DNA from: Klebsormidium nitens
Taxonomy: Eukaryota > Streptophyta > Klebsormidiophyceae > Klebsormidiales > Klebsormidiaceae
Length of the DNA stretch: 64,000 bases
Direction: 5' to 3'
NCBI GenBank assembly: GCA_000708835.1
Contig: DF237083.1
Location: forward strand, 1-64,000
Made by a program: the position numbers and the translations under genes
Notes under the pieces: generated by a model
Told to the model about the DNA's origin: nothing
What the model saw: only the letters and a program-made list of their open reading frames with translations
The model's database searches: none
In this document: piece by piece, positions 51,401 to 62,231 of the stretch
How the letters are laid out: each line of letters starts with the position of its first letter
Position numbering within the stretch: position 1 is the first letter of the stretch

Positions 51401-54400
51401 GTCAAGGGTACGCTTAGAGGGTTCCGGAAAAAAGGAGTTGTTCATGATCGAACTCAAGGGTACGATTGAAACGCCTGTGATTTCCTTTTCTGCTTTCAGA
51501 AGCGTTGAGCGTTGAGAAAAGTTATTCATACGGTGCAGATTCAGGCTCGAAATCTGGGATTCTTGACTCTCTGGTAAAGAGGCTTGGGTGCAAAAAGCTC
51601 TTTCAAGGCCAGAGGATTGTCACGCTCTGCCCTCTCAGAGTGAGAGCGTTATGAATAAGAGGCTGTTGTTTTCAGAACTTTTCTTAGTGAGTTGGTACTT
51701 CTAGAGCACGTAGGCTAGGGGTGTGTCGAGACGACGTGATACCTACCGCCAACGTTTTCAACGCTCTCTGCATATTGACAAATGCTATTCGTGCGCCCTT
51801 CAGCCCTTCTCCAGCAGTTTGCATACTAAGCAATAGATGGCTTGAAGCGAGTTCTTACTTTTTTTCTCAAATCTGACTTGCAGATTGAGCAAGTCGGTGC
51901 TTATCGAGCGCGTGCCAAAGGCGGGAGCAAGCTTCTGGTTGCTGAGTCAACAGAAACCCTGTGGTCAACAGTCTAGAGCGCGTGTTTTCTCTTACAATGT
52001 TCTGTTCCGCTTACGTTGGTCTGATTTCTAATAATCTTTTGGTGCCTCTGATTGCAGATCGAGCGGTCGGTGCCGATCAAGCGGGTCCCGAAGGCGGCGA
52101 GCAAGCTGTTGGTGGCCGAACTGAAAGAAGAACTCGCGGGGTATAAGCAATCGACGGTCGGAACGCGGTCGCAGCTGTACGAGCGCGTGCAAAAGGCGCG
52201 GCGGGAGGCGCGGGCGCGCGGGTCCGAGATGTGGGTGCCGGCGGGATACGAGGGGGAGGAGCCCGAGGATAAGGCGGTGAGTGAGAAGAGGCCACGTGGC
52301 AGCATCTCACAAGTGGTCAGATTCCAGGGACGTTTGGTGTTGCAAAGTACGAGTGGGAGGAGCTTGTGGATAAGAGGGCGAGTGGGGAGGTGCCACGTGG
52401 CAGGTGGAGTGTCTCAAGAGGTCTTAATTCTTGGACGTTCTTGTGTCGTTCTCAAAATCTGCCGAGTGATTTCTGCGGGATCAGGGGGAAGAGCGTCAGA
52501 AGAAGGCGGTCAGGCAGACCAGGCCTGTTTCAGTTTCTCTCTTGTTCGTTCTCTGTTTTTTGCAAGTCACATGTTTTTGCCACCTTTTTTTTTTTGCATT
52601 CATAAGTCTGGCCTGGACCATTGACGGGCTGTAAAATGTGGCGTCAGCAGAGGAAAGGCTTAGCGCAACTGAACACGACCCATCGCCCTTGCAGCCTTGT
52701 CACCGTGCCCGCTTGATGCTCTCCTATGCGAACACCTGTATACCCTACTTAGTACAAAGGAGCGTTCTTTGAACGGTTTGAGGACCGGAGACAGAGTGTC
52801 AACGCTGAACGCCCTTCCAGCGGGAATTCGTCTGACGTACATCAAACGCCTCTCTGACGTCAGATTATGCTCTTCCTCCTCCCAGGCCGCCGAAGCCGCC
52901 CTAGACGCCGAGGTCGAGTCGCGCATTCGGATGCGCGAGGAGGCGAAAGTGGTGTACGACCATCCTCCGCTCCCGGGGGATCCCCCTGACGACTGGCTCT
53001 CGTTCCTGCGCGAGCACCGGGGGGAGAACTCCGGGCGGGCGATCCGCCCCATGGAGCCGTACTGGTACGACCGGGGGCACCGATACAGCGCCCGGCAGAA
53101 CGAGCTGGACACGTTGCTGGAGGAGAAGACGGAGGAAGAGTTTGAGGCGCTCGCCGTCGAGTGAGTCGGCTGCTTTTGGTGCTAAGTGTGTGCCAGCATT
53201 GAGGTCCCTCGGGTTCGATGCCGGACAGACAGTGATGGAACATTTAGGAGCCCAGACCCAGTGCTACCTGCTACGTGTTACTGTCAGCATACTTTCCACC
53301 CTTCATCAAGTATTGGAAGAAGCAGCGGGCCAATCAGCTGATATGCTTCGACGAGATGAGCCGTTTGTAAGGTATTTCTCTGATTTTCCCATATCTGTTC
53401 CCTGTTATTCTTAGGGGGCAAATGGGAGGGGGGGTTCCCCCACCTTCTCACAGGTAATCAAACAAGAAGGGCGGCACGAGCGGGCTGGCCGAGGACCACC
53501 TGACGACGACGGCGTGCTGTCTCCGACCATTCTGCTGACGTCCCTGATAATGTCACCCTATTTTTTGCCACTGGTACTTGAACAAGAAGAACGGCACGAG
53601 CGGGCTGGCGAATGACGACGTGCAGGAGTGGTGGCTTGGCTCCGGATCTCGACGATCTTTACATGATGCTTTATGGTAGCTTTCTGCTGACGTCACTAAT
53701 GACGTCACCCTGTGTTGTCACAGGTACCTGAACAAGAAGAGCGGCACGAGCGGGCTGGCGAAGGACGATGTGCAGGAGTGGTGGCGCATGGAGTGGGTGG
53801 ACGCGGCGAGCGGGTGGGGCTTCCACTGGGAGGACGACGAACGGGCCGCGTATCGGGACGGGCTGTTCGAACCGGCAGAATCGTATGACCGCATCCGGGA
53901 GTTCAACATGGCGCGGTATCTCATGCAAAAGGTAGGTGCAGGTGCTAAAACTGGGGGGCGCTAAGAAAAACGGTGAGAAGAGTAGAAACGAGGCGTTTGA
54001 CATGGCGCGGTATCTGATGTAAAAGGTGGGTGGAGGTGCTAAATCTGGGTGGAAAGCTGAGAAAAAAAGGGAGGGAGAATCAGGCGCTCCATATGGGGGG
54101 TGTTCGAAGCAAAAGATATGTGCAGGTTCAGAACGAGAGAGCGACTGTTCCCTTAAAGGCACAATCATTACGCGGCGTGGTCTTTAGTGCAAAAGGTGGG
54201 CACTTCTAGGGGTAAAAAAATATTGTTCCATGGAAGACCGCATTTGGGATTTCTGAATTTTGGGCGGTGTCTGGTGCAAAAGTGGGCGCAGTTTCAGGGA
54301 GGGAAAGTGAATGGTTGATGGAAGACCGCAGTCGGTATTTTAACATGACGCGGTGTCTAATGCAAATAGTGAGCGCCTTTTTGGGAGAGAAAGCGTACCA

Positions 54401-56156
54401 AACAGGGTCCGGATGGGGACTTCTACAGGGTCAGCAGTTCCCTCAAGCGATAGAGCTGTGGATTCTCTATCTCGAAAACTTTTTAGATTGCATGCTCCTG
54501 AAATACCTTGATCTTCAAATCCGCGCGACATTTGGAACATATTCTCACCGCTTCACCCAGCCTCCAAGCGTTTATGACGCAAGCGCCAGATCCTCAGAGG
54601 TTTGTAATCTGAGTCACGACCCGGCATCGTCAGGCGGTGAAACCAGGCGGCGCATTAAAATCAAGATCTCCACTGCGTGCTAGGAGTCCTCGAACTTCTG
54701 TAATCCAAGACCCTGAAACCAACTAAAAAACGAAATTTCGTCCGCAAATCTGAAAGCTCAATTCCAAGAGATGTAAACTTGCTAAATCTGAAAGTCGAGT
54801 CTCCTGTCTTGCCCGCCAGGTGGTGGAGCTGGGCGGCGCTCCAACAATGGAGGACTTCTTTTGTTTGCTTAGACTCCTCGAGGCCCTGGATTTAAGAGCC
54901 AAACCCTTGCAGAATCGGATATGATCCTGGAACGTCAAACCTCAAAATTCTACAACCTTGAACCACAAAACCCTAAACGGAGTGGCCCTGTCCGCCAGGT
55001 GGTCGAGCTGGGCGGCACCCCGACGATGGAGGACTTTTGTTTCCTCATTCGCCACGCCATCACGCTCGAAAAGGTGGAGGACCTGCCGGAGCTCCTCCAA
55101 GTGGCGCGCGAGCGCCACGGCTACGTCTACGGCCGGTAAGTCTTGCAACACTCGAGAATACCTTAGCCAAGTTCTTGAGCTTGTTGTTTGGTCATTCATT
55201 TCTGTTGCCGCCCCATCCTCAATCCAGACATAAGGGAGCTGCAATCGTCCAGGGTTTTGTTCCAATTAGATTCGGGACGAGTAGCGAAAGTTCCCGACAT
55301 CAAAATGTGAAGCACCGGGGCTTCTTTTCCGTTTACCTGGCCATTCCCCCCCAAGTACGGACTCTCGGGTGCGCTTTCCGTCTGTGCATTCCTCTATCGC
55401 TTTTGGTTGCAAGTCCCTTCTGAAGTCAGACTTTTGGTCAGAGTGTGCTTCTTGAGGTCCGTCCTGGCCAACTCGGTCCTTTGTGTATCGCATTTGCACT
55501 CGGCTTGAGTTCTTGATTGCTCGTAATCTCTTGCTTTCTTGCTAGCAGCCGCTTTGTGAACAGTTGAGCTTGCACCTGAAGCGGCTCCTGGAACGTTACA
55601 GCACGCTGCAGTAGTCGTATCATGTCAGCAATTTGATCGGACTGCCATAGGCACACTTTCAAAGGGACTATGCAAAAAACTTTCCCGCTGCAAATAGGTG
55701 CTGCGCTTAGATTGGTTGCTCTGCTTCTAGTCTGGAGCAGACGTATCCTTTGTCTTGCAGCAACCAAACAATTCGACTGGCATAAGAAGGCTCTGAAAGG
55801 TGTCTCGTAAACTTCTTCATGACAGTTTCAGCCCTGTAGTCCGTATCTCCATCCGTGTTTTCGTCCGCATCTATTCAGTACTCAAATGTGCGGCTGGGCC
55901 CGCTGACAAATGCTGACGTGTCACCCTGTGATTGGGCAGGTTCCTGTACGAGGACGCGTTGCAGGCCGCCGTGGAGGGCTGTCAAAAGGACACCGCAAAT
56001 CTGCTCATGCAAGAGGCGCAGGTAGCGGGGGTAGATGTGTCGGTCGAAGTGATGGAACGAGTTCTGAACATGAGCGACGAAGTAGACGAAAGCAATCTGT
56101 CGCTAGAGGAGCAGAGAAAGTTCAAAGAAGCGATGCGAGAGGAACAACGTATTTAA
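45493..56156 (+). CDS. PTAC3: Plastid transcriptionally active chromosome protein 3 (SAP domain)
   Basis: Fourteen exons fit in phase: 45493-46176, 46602-46773, 47204-47427, 47915-48011, 48297-48378, 48755-48832, 49216-49385, 50354-50610, 50987-51199, 52058-52276, 52886-53160, 53724-53931, 54999-55135, 55940-56156. They give 1010 residues; Arabidopsis PTAC3 is about 910. It is a nucleoid protein of the plastid-encoded RNA polymerase complex. The N-terminus is a transit-like, Ser/Arg-rich leader then an acidic stretch. Helical PPR-like repeats follow (residues 180-480), then SALDIYVRGLVQSARIDELL and the SAP DNA-binding domain (about 676-715, AASKLLVAELKEEL to RSQLYERVQKARR). C-terminal blocks PPDDWLSFLREHRG, YLNKKSGTSGLAKDD, EWWRMEWVDAASGWGF and VVELGGTPTMEDFCFLIRHA complete it. 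The ATG at 45493 gives the longest leader; the true start could be slightly downstream. Several introns carry decayed exon copies. Confidence 0.92.
49968..50440 (+). repeat. Stacked decayed copies upstream of PTAC3 exon 8
   Basis: The word tggagcgc marks four copies (anchor at 49984, 50131, 50250, 50389; spacing 147, 119, 139 bp). The last is exon 8 (start 50354, acceptor TTGCAG). The third copy (from about 50210) is still open as RIDELFLVLANLERTGLRVK. The second is frameshifted after RIDELLLIL. The first keeps only about 35 bases. Decay increases with distance from the functional exon. Confidence 0.82.
50830..50877 (+). repeat. Decayed copy of PTAC3 exon 9 start
   Basis: A tgcag acceptor-like end is followed by gagaagcggc and agccccggctc. 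It matches the exon beginning at 50987 (tgcag, gagaagcggc, accccggcttc). The spacing is 150 bp. Confidence 0.7.
51321..51362 (+). repeat. Decayed copy of PTAC3 exon 9 end
   Basis: The segment gggaggcggagtcgctcgtc at 51326 repeats gggaggcggagaagctcgtc at 51162 near the donor of exon 9, with gagcg and a GT-like end. The spacing is 164 bp and the copy sits in the following intron. Confidence 0.7.
51881..51955 (+). repeat. Decayed copy of the SAP-domain exon start
   Basis: A cag acceptor at 51881-51883 is followed by about 70 bases similar to the exon at 52058. The copy reads attgagcaagtcggtgctta against atcgagcggtcggtgccgat, then gagcaagctt against gagcaagctg. The spacing is 174 bp. One inserted and one deleted base shift its frame. 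Confidence 0.8.
52340..52425 (+). repeat. Decayed copy of the SAP-domain exon end and donor
   Basis: The segment tacgagtgggaggagcttgt at 52348 repeats tacgagggggaggagcccga at 52247. A shared gtggataag/gaggataag and the intronic ccacgtggcag follow. The spacing is 101 bp. Exon 10 is thus flanked by copies on both sides. Confidence 0.78.
53451..53760 (+). repeat. Three tandem copies of PTAC3 exon 12 start, last functional
   Basis: The 17-mer ggcacgagcgggctggc occurs at 53473, 53593 and 53743 (spacing 120 and 150). Copy 1 keeps its cag acceptor but would read a stop at once (GAG becomes GAGTAA context). Copy 2 keeps an open frame (YLNKKNGTSGLANDDVQEWW) but its acceptor is ctg. Copy 3 is the exon (start 53724). 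Upstream intronic words (tctgctgacgtc) are duplicated too. Confidence 0.9.
53900..54400 (+). repeat. Six-copy ~87-bp array trailing PTAC3 exon 12
   Basis: The exon end (gcgcggtatctcatgcaaaag, real donor at 53932) is followed by five decaying copies. The gcaaaa/gtaaaa/gcaaat anchor lies at 53925, 54019, 54109, 54189, 54276 and 54362, spacing 94, 90, 80, 87 and 86. Copies 4 and 5 also keep the coding gaagaccgca start. Copy 1 has gatgtaaaag, turning Gln into a stop. Confidence 0.9.
54815..55030 (+). repeat. Duplicated start of PTAC3 exon 13
   Basis: An acceptor gccag at 54815-54819 is followed by an open copy reading VVELGGAPTMEDFF. The functional exon starts at 54999 with VVELGGTPTMEDFC. The spacing is 179 bp. 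The copy stays open for about 35 codons but lacks a supported donor. Confidence 0.85.
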
Positions 56157-57210
56157 GCCCGCGTTTCCAGCCCAGGGGCTTTGAACCCTTTGAGGGGTAG
56201 AAATCCAGAAAACGAGAGCTGGCATGCTCAGTCGACAACCGAACGCGTGCACAAAGCAGAGTATTGCATTGGTTCACGAATGCATGGATCTCCCCGTGTC
56301 CAAAGTCGCCCAGTGGCGCTCTTCCAGCAACACGAGATTGTCAAGGACCCACTGATTTCCTTGGCGGGAGTTAATTTGCCATGTTCGCCTGACATTTCGC
56401 AAAGTCAGAATTCTTAAGGGACAGAATGGTTTCTGTGGACTTTCTTAGCAAGCACATGATGCCGCCAAAACTCAACAGCGGCACCTCATGATGCTGAGAG
56501 TCACAGAAACCATACCATCTGCCGTGCAAGCACAACCTGCCAGGGCGGCAGCCGAGTGGGAAAATATATTTTCTGCGGCGGCCACGCTCCTTTGATGGAT
56601 CAAGCTTGTATCGATTTGCTGCGGCTACCACTGCCATGCAGTGACCAGGGTCGAAAACATTCCAAGCCCCTTTACTATAGGAATCGATTGAAATGCAGCC
56701 ATGTGATGGGCGCGCTTCTCAATTGGGTCGCCGGCCAGATTGCCTCTGGCCGTGTCGACATCCGAACGACATTGCAATATTTAGCTGGTTTGCACCGACG
56801 TGGCACTGACTCGGCGTAGGCGTACTAAGTGCTGGTTTAACCCGCGGGCCAGGTGTGGCGCAGCCGGCGGATCTCTGACTCTCTGGTTTTCCCTGATGTC
56901 GGCTGTCAGTATCATGGCCGGTACTTCACCCGGTCGACATGGACGAACGCCCACAAGATTGCGACGGCAGTCCCAATGTCGAGCAGATACTATGGTCACA
57001 GCAGGGACTCTGCTTTCGCACTTAACGATAGAAAACCACCACAGCTCTTTAAGACGGGTTTAAGACAAACATTTGCGCTCTAAACAAGACGCACATCGTT
57101 CCTCGCAAGTCCAACATCAGCAGCTGCTTTTTCACTTGCTCTAAGCGCATTCATTTGCTCCGGCTGAACCCCACGACAGATCAGCTGATCTCGCAATTAC
57201 AGCCTGCAAT
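56157..57210. other. Intergenic region, nothing recognised
   Basis: This is about 1 kb between the PTAC3 stop and the stress-protein ATG on the same strand. It presumably holds a 3' UTR and a promoter. Open frames at 56556-57083 lack similarity or splice support. Confidence 0.5.
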
Positions 57211-59806
57211 ATGGCGTCCGGTAAGCGGGTCTTGTGCGCAATCGATGGCTCTGAAGGGTCCGAACAAGCGTTCAGATTTGCGGCTGAGAAGTTGGCAACG
57301 GGCCCAGGCGACTCGCTGATACTGTTTCAGGCGGTCACGGCTTTGGATGGTAAGTTCCCTTTGCGTTCACCATACCATTATGACGCAATGTGTGTCTGAC
57401 GCCTGACCTAGTATCAAGTGGTCAATTGCTTTGATTGCTATTCAGGTTGGTTTGGATTCAAATGCGAGGTGCCTTCTAGGGCCATCTTTTGTTGCGCAAA
57501 TGATTACATACGCCCCACAAAAGCTCTGTTCAGCAGGACACAAGCTTGTCTTCAAAAGTTTGATGTCTCTTGTACCTTATCGGAAATCTCCCAGCTCCAC
57601 TGATCTCCCCATGATAGCTATATTATCTTGGAACTCGAGGGAGTTTCAGCTGTAGCCGCTATTATAGTATGCACTAGACTACAATCCCTTTCAACTCCAG
57701 CAAAAAGACTGCAGCAAGAAAATGTTGTCAGAGGAAACAGCTCTAAAGGCCGACCCTTCACACAAAGGCTTTGCCTCAAGTGTAGCTCGATTGGACAGGC
57801 CTGAGTATCTTGTTGCCTTAAAAAGCTGAGAGTCTCAAAAGAATGTCAAAAAAGGGACAGTCAAGAAGAAGCATGCTCTCTTTTTTGTACTAGTCAAAAG
57901 AAGGAAGACGCTTTGATGGGCAGTCTCTTCTTGGATAGACCTCATACATGCTGCTCCTGGGAACCAGATTTGGAAGAACTAGGGATCACTTTCTGTTTGC
58001 ACTTACTCGTGGAGCTTGCATACTAACTCAAGGCCCTGAACGTTGTCAGACATATTGCAAAAAGTAGATTATCCAAACATTAAGCACCAGGGGCTTTCTT
58101 TGCAAGCAAAGCCTTTCCTCCCGCGACCTATGCCGTTTTCTTGGCGTGTCCATCTTGTTCTCAAAGCAGCTTGGTTGGTACGACTCTAGATATCTGGCAC
58201 CAGACTGTCTGACATGTAAGCTTTCCTCTTTTGCAGAATACGATGACGTCGTGGGTCTGCACATCTTGACGGAGCAGCAACGAGACATCATGCAGAGCCG
58301 CCTCAACAGCGAACGCATCGAGAGCCTGGAGAAGCTCCGAGAGGGCCTGAAGGTGCGTAACTACTTTTTTCCGTCAGCAATCTAAGATTTGAAGATAAAA
58401 CGCTCTTTGGAAATCAAATGCTATTCTGTTCTTTTCCTGCAGGGGAACTTTAGATGATATGTTTAGCTGTTCGAGTTTGTATGTATGTGCGCGAGACTTT
58501 TGTCAAAACAGAGGGTGGTCTCCTGTTTTGTAAAGAGGCAGTCAGGCCCATTTGGGGCGATAGGAAAAGAAGGAACAAAGGAGCCGGAGTAATAGAGAGC
58601 GTTTTGGGCCGCATGCGCGGCACAACAGGTATCGATGTACGTTTGAAAGCGCGCGGACGAACAAAAGCACAAAAGCTGTTGCTCGACCAGTGAGCCAATC
58701 AGGGCACACAGAAAGGAGATAAGAGTTCCGGTGGTCTCTTAGGCCCAGTTCAGTGCTTCACGCACTTTGCACAATATATGGAACTAAGGTGCTGCCGCTT
58801 GAGTCGAGCCGTAAAGTGCTGGTGCGCTTCTTTTTGCACTGCTCAAGTCAGCCGCACCTTCTCTCAGTCAATCCAAACAGAATCTAGGCGGAGATGCTTT
58901 GACTGGAGACGTTGTGGGCGATACATAGACTCTCGAAAGAAGAATTCTACGAATCTTAAAGTTTCCTTAAGACACCACTACTGGTCGACTGTCTGTCGTT
59001 GCGGCTTGCTGACCAGGGTAAGTTGGGCAGGGCGACTTACAAGCAGTATTCTCGTACCATAAGTCGCCGGAAGGGAAAGTTCGCTGGGCATTTCCTTTCA
59101 AACGCCTCCTCGCTCAATCCTCGCAGGTTGACAGCGAGATCGTTGTGATTCCGGGGGATCCCCGGACGGTGATCCCTGAGTACGTCGCGAGTCACCCGGT
59201 TGACGTGGTCGTGGTGGGCACTCGGGGGCTCAACAAGTTGCAAACGTGAGTCTATTTTTGAAGTTATTTTCTTGGTTTCCCAACAGTTCATCCGAATTCG
59301 GTTGTTCGGTCCGGCTTTCGTTTTGCGTTTCCCTCTTGCTTCTGCTCACGCTTTGCTGTTGCTCTATTTTATCTTCGTACTTTGGCTGTGACTCTGCGTC
59401 CCCTTTCGTTGACGTAAGCGCCGCCGAAAGTTTCCTTAAGAAGTTGATTTAGAAGAGGAAATATACAAGCGAGCAACACAGTGGCAGCAGTCAATTGGCG
59501 TCAGAACACGAATCCTAATAGTAACATGAAAGCAAAGCGGTTCGCCACGATTGGAAGAAATTGGTATAAGCTTAGGATGCAAAACCTCCTCCAGAGGCTC
59601 TAAACCGTCCGTCTTAGCGTCTCCTTTTGCCTTGGCTATCAAATAACTTTGGCTGCGAACAGAACTGATAAGCTAGGATTGCTGGTTTCGTAAGTGACAC
59701 GTGCTCTTTCCTGATTCGCAGCATCTTCATGGGCAGCGTCAGTTCCCACCTAGTTCAGAATTGCACCGTTCCAGTGGTGATTGTTCCCCCGAGACCCAAA
59801 AAGTAG
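57211..59806 (+). CDS. Universal stress protein A-like, ATP-binding type
   Basis: Four exons fit in phase: 57211-57349, 58237-58352, 59127-59245, 59722-59806, giving 152 residues, a normal single-domain USP length. The fold's first strand and loop (KRVLCAIDGSEGSEQAF, residues 5-21) and the last strand (CTVPVVIVPP) are clear. The ATP-binding signature G-x2-G-x9-G-S is present at about residues 116-130 (GTRGLNKLQTIFMGS). It is a soluble, usually dimeric nucleotide-binding protein in stress responses; the specific role is unknown. The ATG at 57211 is two residues before the family's conserved start. Intron 1 (57350-58236) and others are long relative to exons, and I saw no clear exon copies here. 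Confidence 0.92.
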
Positions 59807-62231
59807 GTCAGAGGATGGACACGTTTATAGAACATTGGCAACACGTCATAGGCTATTGAAGACACGTCAAAATATTAAAAAGGCAGGTTCAGTCATCAAG
59901 GGGAAGAAACAGAAGCAAGGCGGCATTAGGATACTCAAATAGATGAGAGTTCTTAGAGAGGAACGAACCTAGAACTCAGTTGATTTGTAGGATTTTATAA
60001 CGGTTCAAGGTTCAAGCATTACCCTGTTCAGACGTTTGAGGAGACGCGTAGGGTCGAGTTACATGTGTGCTCGAACTGGTTAAGGAGACTGACTCGAAGT
60101 GGTGTCAGGAAGAGTTTCCAAGATGGGTGTCAAAGAGAGTACGTAGAGATCTTCTTTTCCGGACGAAGAAGATTACAAGGTCGAAGGGGTTTAAATCAGC
60201 GGGAGAGTAAGCTAAGGGACGACGTCATCAGGTAACGAATACGTTATAAGTTCTAGGAAAATGGCCAGAACCCGGCCAGAAAGCTTCACATGTTTCGGAA
60301 CGTTGACAAACATATAGCGGTTCTACCTGTCGTTCATAAGTCACGCGAAGCTATTCCAGAGTCGCATATACTTCCTTTCATGGGCGCTGTTTCGGTTGTG
60401 ACACGGATTCTCCTTGAAATCGAACGTCTTCAGGCGACTGCACCGCGAATCTGAACTGTATCTGGATTGTATCGTACTCGTTTGCCCATAAATCATTACT
60501 GCAAACTTAGGCTGCACAACAACATCGACGTTTGCAACCCGGTCTGCTGGGGGTCTGTCCCCCGGTCAGCATATACTTCACCAAATTGAGAACAAACTCG
60601 AAGCGCCCCCCCTTTTGGGCTCAGGAATACAACGGCTTTCCGCCCTCACTAAAAACACTGGGGACAGTAACCAGTTAGTACGCCTCAGAAAGGGATAAAC
60701 CGCTTCTAGACCAGCTTTCACAAACAGCGTTACTACTCTGCAGACGACTCGCGGGACGAAGCGTTATCAGTACGCAGGAAGACCCGTTATTGAGCTGTGT
60801 TCGTGTCTCCCACAGCAGTTGGTAACAAGAATCAGTGCTATTGTGCTACAGTGCTATATTGTAGTATAAGTATCAGATGGACGAGACGTCCTTTTAACTA
60901 GGTCCCATACTTGCGTTCAACTTACAGATGAGGGCAATGGCTGCCTGACATTTTGGCCAGCCTTTTGTAGAGGTGTGCCGGTCATGCAAGCTCCCAGTAC
61001 CAGGACCGTTGGACGGGGCTTAGGTACTTGAATTTCGCACACCTAGACGCGTTATCGCGATCCAAGAGGTCCGTCACTGACATCGGGATTGAAACCCTTC
61101 AAACCCTGCTTAGCGGCTAGGGCGGCCACGGCCGTGCCGGGAGGATTTGTTGCGGACGATCTATCATTGAGTTCTGTGTTGACACTGGACAGATCTGGGA
61201 CGCAAAATGCGGACATCTCCTGAAATCGCTCGGGGTGTTTTGCCCGGTGATAGCTAATCCAAGCAAGGCCTCACTTGAAACCGGGCAGAAAACAGTCTCC
61301 TACCGGGCAGTAGAATTCGGACGCCAAGTCTGGCCGCGGAAACAAACTCGTGGTCGCCAGGTTCCTGGATTTGCGGTTTGGCGCTGGGGCATCCGATTGC
61401 TTCTTCTCCTCTCTTTGGGAAAGTGCCCAGCTTTTGCTGCTGCAGTAGAAAGGTGCCATGGTGGTTGCCAGAGTCCAAGCTAAAGTGTTTGATGGTCATT
61501 GGCCATGATCACAGGCCAGATAGAAGGTGGGTGTGTTTCTCAAGTTCTCCTTGTGCTTTTAGCTTCTTCCTTGCAACCATTTGGAACCCTAGTTCTGAGT
61601 CGTGTATCTCACTTCTAATGTGACACGCTCCCTCTCGTTGTCAGTTCCTTCTGAAAAGATCAACCAAGCATGCTCTTCCGAGGCTCTTACAGGCATCTTT
61701 TCCCCGAAGATGGTGGAATAGCCATTCCCCAAAGAAGAAAGCCTCCTGTTTCCAATCCAGACTTTTCATGCGGAACCCTAAGGTCCTCTTATGGTGGTGA
61801 GCAACAAGGGACACGTGTCACCTTCCTTGGAAGGGACCAACCCCACAGCATTCTTCCCAGACTGCATTGCCGGCCTCGCTTCCATCACAGCATCTCTCCT
61901 AATACAGGATCCTGCCCTGTGATCTGCAGGCACCCCCTATCTACTGGTGGACTGAGAGCCTCTTGTTTGCAGCCTGCCAATCGGTGCTCGTTCACACTGG
62001 GCAGCCTAAAGGTTGACTTCTTCTTCTGAAGGGGCCCGTTGAAGCCGTTCCCACTCAAAAACCCTTTGGCCCAGTCCAAGAAAGGTGCCCCCCTGTTTGG
62101 TGTGAAGAAGCCCTGGTAGGGTCAGCTGATGTGAACAAGCCCGGAAACGAGCAGCTCAACGTGCGAGGCTCATGCAGAAAGGCCCAGTGTGAACAAGTGC
62201 ATTGCGAATAAGCGCTGGCTGACCCGGCACC
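59807..62231. other. Intergenic region, no confident gene
   Basis: About 2.4 kb lies between the stress protein and the deubiquitinase. Frames at 61235-61623 and 61670-62029 are open but show no recognisable protein. Part of the 3' end is the leader of the following gene. Confidence 0.45.
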
